This document shows positions 6,910 through 13,815 of a stretch of DNA of 13,815 nt, one piece after another. The position numbers and the translations under genes are program-made. Position 1 is the stretch's first letter, and each line of letters starts with the position of its first letter. The notes under the pieces were generated by a model. The model did no database searches, was not told the origin of the DNA, and saw nothing but the letters and a program-made list of their open reading frames with translations. Source of the DNA: Megamonas hypermegale (GTDB taxonomy: Bacteria; Bacillota; Negativicutes; Selenomonadales; Selenomonadaceae); contig DCFC01000012.1 in the NCBI GenBank assembly GCA_002314325.1, forward strand, positions 1-13,815, given 5' to 3'.

Positions 6910-6952
6910 AAGAGTTGTTGCAAAGTCAATCAGGTGGCAGCAACTCTTTTTT
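6910..6952 (+). terminator. Intrinsic terminator after clpX
   Basis: AAGAGTTGTTGC (6910-6921) pairs with GCAGCAACTCTT (6937-6948), 12 bp with one G-U, around a 15-base loop and followed by a T-run to 6952. It lies 40 bases beyond the clpX stop and 38 before lon, so it should separate the clp transcript from lon. I see no good promoter in the remaining 6953-6989. Confidence 0.8.
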
Positions 6953-6989
6953 CTATAAATAATCTATACTCATTGGGAGGATAATTTTC

Positions 6990-9302
6990 GTGGGGAAGAA
7001 AAGTACACTGAGTTTTTTACCGCTGCGAGGGATGGTGCTGTTTCCGAATAACGGCGCTCATATTGATATCGGCCGCGACAAATCCATAGCGGCGCTAGAG
7101 GAAAGTCTGGCGCATGACAGACTTATCATGCTCTGTGCGCAGAAGGATATCGAAACGGAAGACCCGAAAATAGACGACGTTTACGAAGTTGGCACGGTAT
7201 GCCAGGTTCAGCATGTATCGAAACTGAATAACGGTATTATGCGTGCTCAGATTGAAGGCTTATATAGAGCTAAAATTCTTGATTACCGCGACGACGGCTT
7301 GTTCATTGAAGTCGATGTCGAAGAAATTGAGGATGATAAACCAGAAGATAAGGAAATTCAGGCTTTAATCAGAGCATGTATTTCCAAATTTGAAGACTGG
7401 GTGAAACTCAGCCATAAAATACCGCCGGAAGTGATGATAGCCGTGAATGTGGCTATGGACGACGGTCATATTTTGTGCAATGTAATCACCAATCATCTTA
7501 ACTGTAAGTTTGAAGACAAGCAGGAAATTCTGCAGGCTGTAAAGCTCAAGGAACGGTTGGAAGGACTGTATAAACTGCTCCAGAAAGAAATCGAGATTAT
7601 GGAGCTGGAAAATAAAATCGTCATGAGCGTAAATCAGCAGATGACAAAGACGCAGAAGGATTATTATTTGCGCGAACAGATTAAGGCTATTAATAAAGAA
7701 CTGGGCGAAGATGATGACATTACGATGGCGATTGATGAATACCGCAGCCGTATGGAAGAAAATGATTACCCTGATTACGTAGTCGAAGCGCTGGAAAAGG
7801 AACTGAAACATCTGGAACGCACCAATCCGTCCTCGCCGGAAATGGGTGTCGCGCAAAATTATATTGAATGGCTGCTCGATTTGCCGTGGAACAAGGAAAG
7901 CAATGAGCAGATTGACGTAGCCGAAGCCAGAAAAATTCTGGATGAAAATCACTACGGTCTGGAAAAAGTCAAAGAACGCATTATCGAGTATCTGTCCATA
8001 AAGACACTGGCACCGGACATCAAAGCGCCGATTATCTGCCTTGTAGGGCCGCCGGGTGTCGGCAAGACGTCCATTGCCACATCCATCGCCAAAGCGCTGA
8101 AACGCAAATTCGTGCGTGCCTCGCTCGGCGGCGTGCGCGATGAAGCGGAAATACGCGGTCATCGCCGTACTTATGTCGGAGCTATGCCGGGGCGCGTCAT
8201 TGAAGGTATAAAAAATGCCGGCAGCAAAGACCCGCTGTTCTTGCTGGATGAAGTGGATAAAATGGCTTCCGATTACCGCGGCGACCCGGTATCGGCGCTC
8301 CTCGAAGTGCTCGACCCGGAACAGAACAATACTTTTTCCGACCATTATATCGGTCTGCCGTTCGACTTGTCCAAAGTTATGTGGATTATAACGGCCAACG
8401 ACCTTGGCAATATTCCGCGTCCGCTGCGCGACCGTATGGAAATAATCACGCTGCCGAGTTATACGGATGTAGAAAAACTGCATATCGCCAAAAAACATCT
8501 CGTGGCAAAAGTGAAAAAAGCCAACGGCCTTAAAGCGTCGCAGGTCAATATCACGGACGAGGTTATCAAACTGGTCATTGAAAATTATACGCGCGAAGCC
8601 GGTGTGCGTGAACTGGAACGCCAGCTGGCTAAAGTGTGCCGCAAGGCAGCGTATAAAATCGTCAGCGAGCAGAAAAAATCGGTTCGCGTAACGAAAAAGA
8701 ATTTGACCGATTTTCTCGGCAAGGCGAAATATACGGAAACGAAAGCGGAAAAAGAAGCGCAGGTCGGTCTGTGCACCGGTCTTGCCTGGACGGAAGTCGG
8801 CGGCGTTATCCTGCCGGTGGAAGTAGCCGTACTCAAGGGCAAGGGCAATGTTATTTTGACCGGTCAGCTCGGCGACGTGATGAAAGAGTCGGCAAGAGCA
8901 GCGCTCACGTATATCAGAAGCAGAGCGGATGAATTCAATCTGTCGGAAAAATTCTATGAAGAAAACGATATCCATATCCATTTTCCGGAAGGAGCCGTGC
9001 CGAAAGACGGTCCGTCAGCCGGTATTACTATGGCGACGGCAATCGTTTCCGCGCTTACGGGCAGGAAAGTCAAAGCCGATATCGCCATGACGGGCGAAGT
9101 TACACTGCGCGGCAGAGTGCTGCCAATCGGCGGACTTAAGGAAAAATCGCTGGCAGCTTACCGCGAAGGCATTTATACGGTGATAATGCCGAAGGAAAAT
9201 GAACGTGATATTGATGAAATTTCCAAAGAAGTAAAAGATAAGATGACATTTGTTCCGGTAAAAACAATGGATGAAGTTTTAAAAATTGCATTGGTGGATT
9301 AA
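6990..9302 (+). CDS. lon: ATP-dependent protease Lon (LonA type)
   Basis: Cytosolic hexameric AAA+ serine protease that degrades misfolded and short-lived regulatory proteins. Its 770 residues fit LonA, not the membrane-anchored LonB. The N-terminal substrate-binding domain runs to about 200 ([11 protein letters not shown] near the start) and is followed by a coiled-coil/helical segment. The AAA+ module has Walker A GPPGVGKT at 353-360, Walker B LFLLDE at 416-421 and [13 protein letters not shown] as sensor and Arg-finger area. The C-terminal protease domain has the Ser676-Lys719 dyad (PKDGPSAG and GGLKEK). The start is GTG, nine bases after GGGAGG (6975-6980). Its stop abuts the engB ATG. 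Unlike Bacillus subtilis, no lonB lies beside it. Regulation is unclear: no CtsR or CIRCE operator is visible. Confidence 0.98.
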   Translation: MGKKSTLSFLPLRGMVLFPNNGAHIDIGRDKSIAALEESLAHDRLIMLCAQKDIETEDPKIDDVYEVGTVCQVQHVSKLNNGIMRAQIEGLYRAKILDYRDDGLFIEVDVEEIEDDKPEDKEIQALIRACISKFEDWVKLSHKIPPEVMIAVNVAMDDGHILCNVITNHLNCKFEDKQEILQAVKLKERLEGLYKLLQKEIEIMELENKIVMSVNQQMTKTQKDYYLREQIKAINKELGEDDDITMAIDEYRSRMEENDYPDYVVEALEKELKHLERTNPSSPEMGVAQNYIEWLLDLPWNKESNEQIDVAEARKILDENHYGLEKVKERIIEYLSIKTLAPDIKAPIICLVGPPGVGKTSIATSIAKALKRKFVRASLGGVRDEAEIRGHRRTYVGAMPGRVIEGIKNAGSKDPLFLLDEVDKMASDYRGDPVSALLEVLDPEQNNTFSDHYIGLPFDLSKVMWIITANDLGNIPRPLRDRMEIITLPSYTDVEKLHIAKKHLVAKVKKANGLKASQVNITDEVIKLVIENYTREAGVRELERQLAKVCRKAAYKIVSEQKKSVRVTKKNLTDFLGKAKYTETKAEKEAQVGLCTGLAWTEVGGVILPVEVAVLKGKGNVILTGQLGDVMKESARAALTYIRSRADEFNLSEKFYEENDIHIHFPEGAVPKDGPSAGITMATAIVSALTGRKVKADIAMTGEVTLRGRVLPIGGLKEKSLAAYREGIYTVIMPKENERDIDEISKEVKDKMTFVPVKTMDEVLKIALVD

Positions 9303-9935
9303 ATGACAGAAACGAAAGATAAAATAAATATAATAAGAGCCAAATATACAGCGTCCGCCGTAAAAAAAGCGCAGTATCCGGCAGAAAGACTGAAGGAAAT
9401 CGCGTTTATCGGCCGTTCCAATGTGGGTAAGTCCTCGCTTATCAACTCGCTGACACGTGTGCATAATCTGGCACGTGTCAGCGGACAGCCGGGCAAGACG
9501 CAGACGATTAATTTCTTTGAGCTTACGGCACGCATAATCGAAACGGGCGAAGACAAGTTGTTTCATCTGGTGGATTTGCCGGGCTACGGCTATGCAAAAA
9601 CAGCGCAGACGAACCGCAAGCAGTGGGCAAAATTCATTGAGGAATATTTTCTGAACTCGGAGCAGTTGCAGTTTGTCTGCCAGCTTATCGACATTCGCCA
9701 CGCGCCGATGAAATCGGATATCGAAATGTTCAACTGGCTGGTGAAAAACAATGTGCCGGTGCTGATTATCGCGACGAAAGCCGATAAAATCAGCCGCGGC
9801 GCAGTGGCAAAACAGGTGGCGCAGATAAAAAAGATGCTCGGCGTGAAGGAAATAGACATTCTGCCGTATTCCTCCGTGAAGAATGCGGGCAGAAGCGAAC
9901 TTTTGGAAGTAATTTATCAGATGCTGACGGACTGA
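9303..9935 (+). CDS. engB: Ribosome biogenesis GTP-binding protein EngB (YsxC/YihA)
   Basis: Essential small GTPase that acts late in assembly of the 50S ribosomal subunit. It has 210 residues, standard for the family. G1 GRSNVGKSS is at 37-45, G2 around Thr66 (GKTQTINFF), G3 DLPGYGYA at 91-98 and G4 TKAD at 158-161. SS near residue 170-185 gives the usual G5 area. The ATG begins immediately after the lon stop (TAAATG), with GGTGG in the end of lon as the only ribosome-binding sequence, so translation is probably coupled to lon. The lon-engB pairing is a conserved Firmicutes arrangement. A strong terminator follows the stop, ending this unit. Confidence 0.97.
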   Translation: MTETKDKINIIRAKYTASAVKKAQYPAERLKEIAFIGRSNVGKSSLINSLTRVHNLARVSGQPGKTQTINFFELTARIIETGEDKLFHLVDLPGYGYAKTAQTNRKQWAKFIEEYFLNSEQLQFVCQLIDIRHAPMKSDIEMFNWLVKNNVPVLIIATKADKISRGAVAKQVAQIKKMLGVKEIDILPYSSVKNAGRSELLEVIYQMLTD

Positions 9936-9942
9936 ATACAAA

Positions 9943-9973
9943 ACTCCTGACTTTTAAAGTCGGGAGTTTTTTT
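9943..9973 (+). terminator. Strong intrinsic terminator after engB
   Basis: An 11-bp stem (9943-9953 with 9957-9967, one G-U) is followed by a T-run from 9967 to 9973. It closes the lon-engB transcript before pflB. Confidence 0.9.
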
Positions 9974-9981
9974 GTCCGCGT

Positions 9982-10006
9982 TTATTCTTCATTGGAGAAG
10001 GAATAA
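9982..10006. other. Small bulged inverted repeat upstream of pflB
   Basis: TTATTC (9982-9987) pairs with GAATAA (10001-10006), and TTC (9988-9990) with GAA (9997-9999), leaving one bulged G. It lies about 35 bases upstream of the candidate pflB -35 box. It could be a regulator site or chance in AT-rich DNA. Confidence 0.2.
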
Positions 10007-10040
10007 TGTTTTTAATAGAAAAAATTTTTTCATATTTGTA

Positions 10041-10069
10041 TTTACTATAAAGAAATTCTGTATTATAAT
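10041..10069 (+). promoter_or_regulatory. Candidate pflB promoter
   Basis: TTTACT (10041-10046) and consensus TATAAT (10064-10069) are separated by 17 bases. Transcription from here would give an untranslated leader of about 75 bases, almost entirely A and T. I see no convincing FNR, Rex or ArcA site. pflB is translated from ATG 10151 behind GAGAGGA (10136-10142). Confidence 0.55.
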
Positions 10070-10150
10070 TGTCATAAATAGTTAAATGTAATAGCGATAT
10101 ATAATATTTATAATAATATACAAATATATAATAAAGAGAGGATTTTTTCA

Positions 10151-12403
10151 ATGATTGAAAGAAAAGAATGGGAAGGTTTCAGCGGACGCCTTTGGAAGGA
10201 AGAAATCAATGTTCGTCAGTTTATTCAGGACAACTACACTCCGTATGACGGCGACGAGGCGTTTTTGGCTGATGCGACGGAAGCAACGCAGAAATTATGG
10301 TCGGTAGTACAGAATTTGCAGAAAGAGGAACGGAAGAAAAACGGCGTTCTCGATATGGAAACGGAAATCGCCTCCGATATCACCGCATACGGAGCGGCTT
10401 ATATTGATAATTCGCTGAAGGATTTGGAACAGATAGTCGGCCTTCAGACAGACAAACCGCTGAAACGCGCCTTCATGCCAAACGGCGGCATAAAAATGGC
10501 AGTGCAGGCGTGTGAAACGTACGGCTATAAAGTAAATCCGAAGCTGAAGGAAATTTTCACGAAATATCGCAAGACGCACAATGCAGCCGTATTTGATGCG
10601 TATACGCCGGAAATGATGAAAGTTCGTCATAATAAAATTTTAACGGGTCTGCCGGATACTTACGGGCGCGGACGCATTGTGGGCGATTACCGCCGCGTGG
10701 CACTGTACGGTATTGATTACTTAATTGAAGAAAAAATAAACGACAAAAATCATTGCGGCGACGGTACGATGACGGATGACGTTATTCGTTTGCGTGAAGA
10801 AATTGCTGAACAGATTAAATGCTTGAAACAGATGAAGGAAATGGCGCAAAGCTACGGCTACGATATTTCCCAGCCGGCAAAAAATGCCAAAGAAGCAGTA
10901 CAGTGGCTGTATTTCGGTTATCTGGCGGCAATCAAAACGCAAAACGGTGCGGCAATGTCCATCGGCCGTGTGAGCACTTTCCTCGATATTTACATTGAAA
11001 GAGATTTGCAAAACGGCGTTTTAACGGAAAAAGAAGCGCAGGAAATAATCGACCATTTTACGATGAAACTGCGCATGGTGAAGTTCGCCCGTATTCCTTC
11101 GTATAATCAGCTGTTCTCCGGCGACCCGGTGTGGGCGACGCTGGATGTTGCAGGCACAGGCGTGGACGGCCGTTCCTTCGTAACAAAGACGGATTTCCGC
11201 TTCCTGCATACGCTGGAAAATATGGGGCCTTCTCCTGAACCGAATTTGACGGTATTGTATTCTTCCAGACTGCCGGAAGCTTTTAAAGACTACGCGGCAA
11301 GAATTTCCATAAAGACGAGCTCCGTTCAGTATGAAAACGACGATGTAATGAAGCCTATCTGGGGCGACGATTATGCTATTTGCTGCTGTGTATCGGCAAC
11401 GCAGACCGGTAAGGAAATGCAGTTCTTCGGCGCGCGTGCCAATCTTGCCAAATGTCTGCTCTACGCTATAAACGGTGGCGTTGATGAAAGAACAGGCGAG
11501 CAGGTAGGGCCGGCGTACAGACCGATTACGTCCGAATATCTGGACTATGATGAAGTCGTGGACAAATACGATAAAATGATGGACTGGCTTGTTGGTATAT
11601 ACGTAAATACATTGAATTTAATCCAGTATATGCACGATAAATATTATTATGAAGCTTCGCAGCTTTCTCTGATGGATACGGATTTAAAGAGAACATTTGC
11701 AACGGGCATTGCCGGTTTCTCGCATGTTGTCGATTCTCTGAGTGCTATTAAATATGCCAAAGTCAAGGTAATCCGCGATGAAAACGGCATAAGCAAGGAT
11801 TTTGAAATCAAAGGCGATTTTCCTCGTTATGGCAATGATGACGACCGCGCCGACGAAATTGCTGTAGGTCTTTTGAAAACATTTATGACAAAATTGAAAA
11901 CGCACCATACGTACCGCAATTCCGAACCGACGACCTCTATTTTGACAATCACATCAAATGTCGTATACGGTAAGGTAACGGGTACGATGCCGGATGGACG
12001 CAAGGCGGGCGAACCGCTCTCGCCGGGGGCAAATCCGAGCTACGGTGCAGAACAGAACGGACTGCTCGCGTCGCTCAACTCTCTTACAAAACTGCCGTAT
12101 GAATGGGCACTGGACGGTATTTCCAATACGCAGACTATCAATCCGGGGGCACTGGGCAATAATGAAGATGAACGCGTGAAAAATCTCGTTCAGGTTATGG
12201 ACGGATATTTCGACCAGGGTGCACATCATCTGAATGTCAATGTATTCGGCAAGGAAAAATTGATTGACGCCATGGAACATCCGGAAAAAGAAGAATATGC
12301 AAACTTTACCATTCGCGTATCCGGCTATGCCGTTAAATTTATCGACCTGACGAGAGAACAGCAGCTTGACGTAATTGCAAGAACGTGTCATGAACATCTT
12401 TAA
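10151..12403 (+). CDS. pflB: Formate C-acetyltransferase (pyruvate formate-lyase)
   Basis: Cytosolic glycyl-radical enzyme that converts pyruvate and CoA to acetyl-CoA and formate during anaerobic growth. It has 750 residues, slightly shorter than the 760 of Escherichia coli. The active-site pair is Cys412-Cys413 in CCCVS, preceded by an extra Cys411. The downstream stretch [12 protein letters not shown] is typical of true PFL rather than glycerol or choline glycyl-radical enzymes. The radical-bearing Gly725 lies in RVSGYAVKF near the C-terminus, with about 25 residues following. The enzyme is inactive until PflA, encoded next, makes the radical, and it is destroyed by oxygen. The presence of pflB-pflA implies mixed-acid type fermentation. 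A hairpin separates it from pflA. Confidence 0.98.
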   Translation: MIERKEWEGFSGRLWKEEINVRQFIQDNYTPYDGDEAFLADATEATQKLWSVVQNLQKEERKKNGVLDMETEIASDITAYGAAYIDNSLKDLEQIVGLQTDKPLKRAFMPNGGIKMAVQACETYGYKVNPKLKEIFTKYRKTHNAAVFDAYTPEMMKVRHNKILTGLPDTYGRGRIVGDYRRVALYGIDYLIEEKINDKNHCGDGTMTDDVIRLREEIAEQIKCLKQMKEMAQSYGYDISQPAKNAKEAVQWLYFGYLAAIKTQNGAAMSIGRVSTFLDIYIERDLQNGVLTEKEAQEIIDHFTMKLRMVKFARIPSYNQLFSGDPVWATLDVAGTGVDGRSFVTKTDFRFLHTLENMGPSPEPNLTVLYSSRLPEAFKDYAARISIKTSSVQYENDDVMKPIWGDDYAICCCVSATQTGKEMQFFGARANLAKCLLYAINGGVDERTGEQVGPAYRPITSEYLDYDEVVDKYDKMMDWLVGIYVNTLNLIQYMHDKYYYEASQLSLMDTDLKRTFATGIAGFSHVVDSLSAIKYAKVKVIRDENGISKDFEIKGDFPRYGNDDDRADEIAVGLLKTFMTKLKTHHTYRNSEPTTSILTITSNVVYGKVTGTMPDGRKAGEPLSPGANPSYGAEQNGLLASLNSLTKLPYEWALDGISNTQTINPGALGNNEDERVKNLVQVMDGYFDQGAHHLNVNVFGKEKLIDAMEHPEKEEYANFTIRVSGYAVKFIDLTREQQLDVIARTCHEHL

Positions 12404-12420
12404 TTGAATTTTTGCAGATA

Positions 12421-12446
12421 AAAAAGGAGCGTAACAGCTCCTTTTT
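12421..12446 (+). terminator. Terminator-like hairpin between pflB and pflA
   Basis: AAAAAGGAGC (12421-12430) pairs exactly with GCTCCTTTTT (12437-12446) around a 6-base loop. It is symmetric, with As on the left and Ts on the right. It starts 17 bases after the pflB stop and ends 20 bases before the pflA ATG. It probably allows partial read-through, giving much more lyase than activase. It could also protect the pflB 3' end. Confidence 0.65.
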
Positions 12447-12465
12447 GTTTTAAGGAGAGATTTTG

Positions 12466-13200
12466 ATGGAAAAAGTAATGGGAAGAATACATTCCGTAGA
12501 AAGTTTCGGCTCAGCCGACGGCCCGGGCGTGCGCTATATAATATTTTTGCAGGGGTGCAATATGCGCTGTCAGTACTGCCATAATCCCGATACATGGAAA
12601 ACTGACGGCGGTCAGTTTTTATCGGCGCAGGAGGTTTTGCAAAAGGCGTTGCGTTATAAAGCTTATTGGAAAAATAACGGCGGAATTACTGTGAGCGGCG
12701 GCGAAGCGCTGTTGCAGATTGATTTTGTAACGGAACTGTTCAGGCTTGCCAAACAGAAGGGCGTTAATACGTGTCTTGATACATCGGGCAGTGTTTTTAC
12801 GAGAGATGAGCCGTTTTATGCAAAGTTTGCGGAACTTATGAAGGTTACGGATGTTTTCATGCTGGATATAAAACACATTGATGATGAGGAACATAAAAAA
12901 CTGACGGGCAGGACGAATAAAAATATTCTCGACATGGCAAAATGTCTGTCTGAAAACGGTAAGGCGATGTGGATACGTCATGTACTGGTGCCGCAGATTA
13001 CGGATAAGGATGAATATCTGCAAGAGTTGCGCGCGTTTATTGATACGCTCAGTACGGTACAGCGCGTGGAAGTATTGCCGTATCATACGCTGGGCGTGTT
13101 CAAATGGCAAAATCTCCATATATCGTATGCGCTGGAAAATATAAATCCGCCGACAAAAGAACGTATTGAAAATGCTAAAAATATATTAGGGGCTGTTTAA
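12466..13200 (+). CDS. pflA: Pyruvate formate-lyase activating enzyme (radical SAM)
   Basis: Radical-SAM enzyme that uses a [4Fe-4S] cluster and S-adenosylmethionine to abstract hydrogen from the PflB glycine, switching PflB on. It has 244 residues, as expected for PflA; the longer glycerol dehydratase-type activases carry an added ferredoxin domain that is absent here. The cluster motif CxxxCxxC is Cys31, Cys35 and Cys38. The SAM-binding GGE is at 78-80 in TVSGGE, and the entry motif SFGSADGPGVRY at 13-24 is diagnostic. The start is ATG 12466, seven bases after AAGGAGAG; the TTG at 12463 is too close to that site. It lies 62 bases after pflB and is probably in the same transcript. No clear terminator follows. 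Confidence 0.97.
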   Translation: MEKVMGRIHSVESFGSADGPGVRYIIFLQGCNMRCQYCHNPDTWKTDGGQFLSAQEVLQKALRYKAYWKNNGGITVSGGEALLQIDFVTELFRLAKQKGVNTCLDTSGSVFTRDEPFYAKFAELMKVTDVFMLDIKHIDDEEHKKLTGRTNKNILDMAKCLSENGKAMWIRHVLVPQITDKDEYLQELRAFIDTLSTVQRVEVLPYHTLGVFKWQNLHISYALENINPPTKERIENAKNILGAV

Positions 13201-13241
13201 CAGAGATTTATCATAAAAAAGTGAAGCGCGTTCATATTTGC

Positions 13242-13271
13242 TTGACTGTATAATTGATAATTTGATACAAT
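13242..13271 (+). promoter_or_regulatory. Promoter for the AhbB-like gene
   Basis: TTGACT (13242-13247) and TACAAT (13266-13271) are 18 bases apart, each one base off consensus. Transcription would start near 13278, leaving about 29 bases of leader with GAGG (13295-13298) placed eight bases before the ATG at 13307. This argues for expression independent of pflBA and against a start at 13238. Confidence 0.65.
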
Positions 13272-13306
13272 TAAAATCAGATATTTTGATAAATGAGGAT
13301 TATACT

Positions 13307-13759
13307 ATGCTTACAGATTTTGATAAATCGTTGCTGAATTTAATTCAGCGCAATCTGCCGATTGCCGAGCGTCCGTTTCTGGAATTGGCAAATATACTGG
13401 GAACTACAGAAGACCACGTGATTGAACGGCTGAGGTATTTGAAGGAAAACGGCTATATCAGACGTATCGGACCGTTTTTCGATTCGGGCAAACTGGAATA
13501 TAAAGGAACGCTCGTAGCGCTAAAAGTAAAGGACGGCTATATGCAGCAGGTGGCTGAGTTCATCAATAAATATCCGGGCGCAACGCATAACTATCAGCGC
13601 GAAGGAGAATACAATCTGTGGTTTACGCTGCTCACGCACAGCGAAGAAAAACGCACGCAGATTTTAGACGAAATAAAAGCGCAGGACGGCGTGGAAAAAC
13701 TGATGAACCTTGTATCGAATAAAAAATATAAAATCAATGTACAGTTTAAATTGAAATGA
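13307..13759 (+). CDS. Lrp/AsnC-fold protein, siroheme decarboxylase (AhbA/AhbB)-like
   Basis: Small protein of 150 residues from ATG 13307. An N-terminal winged-helix domain (about 4-55, ending GYIRRIGPFFDS) is followed by an AsnC-type ferredoxin-like domain (about 65-145) carrying THNYQREGEYNLWFT at 93-107. In AhbA/AhbB and the NirD/L/G/H relatives this block lines the tetrapyrrole site, and these enzymes decarboxylate siroheme towards haem or haem d1. Amino-acid-sensing Lrp regulators usually lack it, so I favour AhbB-like. Known enzymes are usually AhbA-AhbB heterodimers, but no second subunit or other haem gene is present in the window. The function may thus be regulatory or depend on a partner elsewhere. 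An ATG-less extension upstream to 13238 overlaps the promoter and is rejected. No terminator is seen before the window ends. Confidence 0.75.
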   Translation: MLTDFDKSLLNLIQRNLPIAERPFLELANILGTTEDHVIERLRYLKENGYIRRIGPFFDSGKLEYKGTLVALKVKDGYMQQVAEFINKYPGATHNYQREGEYNLWFTLLTHSEEKRTQILDEIKAQDGVEKLMNLVSNKKYKINVQFKLK

Positions 13760-13815
13760 TATCTATTGTGCGAGTAAAACATCAAGCCTATAACCAGCAG
13801 TATAATACTTTATAT

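Noticed and set aside
7365..8981. 538-codon open frame antisense to lon
   Set aside because: It is a by-product of lon codon bias. It has no ribosome-binding site and a low-complexity Phe/His/Arg-rich composition, and lon is fully intact.
10006..10050. 14-codon peptide frame (ATG 10006) behind GGAGAAGGA, upstream of pflB
   Set aside because: It overlaps the candidate -35 box, has no regulatory codon run, and its SD spacing is short. A leader-peptide role is not supported.
13238..13306. Upstream extension of the AhbB-like protein by 23 residues
   Set aside because: It covers the -35/-10 promoter and has no ribosome-binding site. ATG 13307 has GAGG at proper spacing and begins the recognisable winged-helix domain.
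1..13815. CRISPR array, riboswitch, toxin-antitoxin or defence system
   Set aside because: No spaced direct repeats, recognisable riboswitch cores or small paired unknown genes are present. All long frames belong to known families.

Overview
This 13.8 kb window looks like ordinary chromosome from a low-to-moderate-GC anaerobic Firmicute. The best guess is a Negativicute (Selenomonas/Veillonella/Phascolarctobacterium relatives). That rests on the gene order tig-clpP-clpX-lon-engB, an oxygen-sensitive pyruvate formate-lyase, an AhbA/B-like protein, and SD-led starts that often use TTG or GTG. No 16S or other marker is present, so the taxon is an inference. I see no phage, transposase, CRISPR array, toxin-antitoxin pair or defence genes.

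Layout. 1-180 has no gene but holds two palindromic structures. A bidirectional terminator (194-226) ends a minus-strand CNNM/HlyC-CorC-type CBS-domain membrane protein (235-1545). Next is a plus-strand block of three near-identical tRNA-Gly(GCC) genes (1716-1790, 1800-1874, 3331-3405). An ArsB/NhaD/SLC13-type 'IT superfamily' permease (1950-3260) sits between the second and third. Both tRNA units have near-consensus sigma70-type promoters and their own terminators. The permease has no obvious promoter.

3588-9935 is the protein quality-control cluster: trigger factor, the ClpP peptidase, its ClpX unfoldase, the Lon protease and the ribosome-assembly GTPase EngB (YsxC). All are on the plus strand. 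Terminator-like hairpins lie after clpP and after clpX, so the cluster is probably several overlapping transcripts rather than one. lon and engB abut (TAAATG) and are probably translationally coupled. A strong terminator follows engB.

10151-13200 is the anaerobic pyruvate module: pflB (glycyl-radical pyruvate formate-lyase) and pflA (its radical-SAM activase), separated by a small hairpin that may set their ratio. 13307-13759, with its own promoter, encodes an Lrp/AsnC-fold protein resembling the siroheme decarboxylase subunits AhbA/AhbB.

Working picture: co- and post-translational protein handling (Tig, ClpXP, Lon, EngB), then fermentative pyruvate cleavage (PflB/PflA), then a haem-branch or regulatory protein. 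Nothing here is clearly a new system. The points most worth a second look are the permease embedded among tRNA-Gly genes, the altered metal-site motif in the CNNM protein, the solitary AhbB-like gene beside pfl, and the intercistronic hairpins in clpP/clpX and pflB/pflA. All coordinates and motif positions were worked out by eye.
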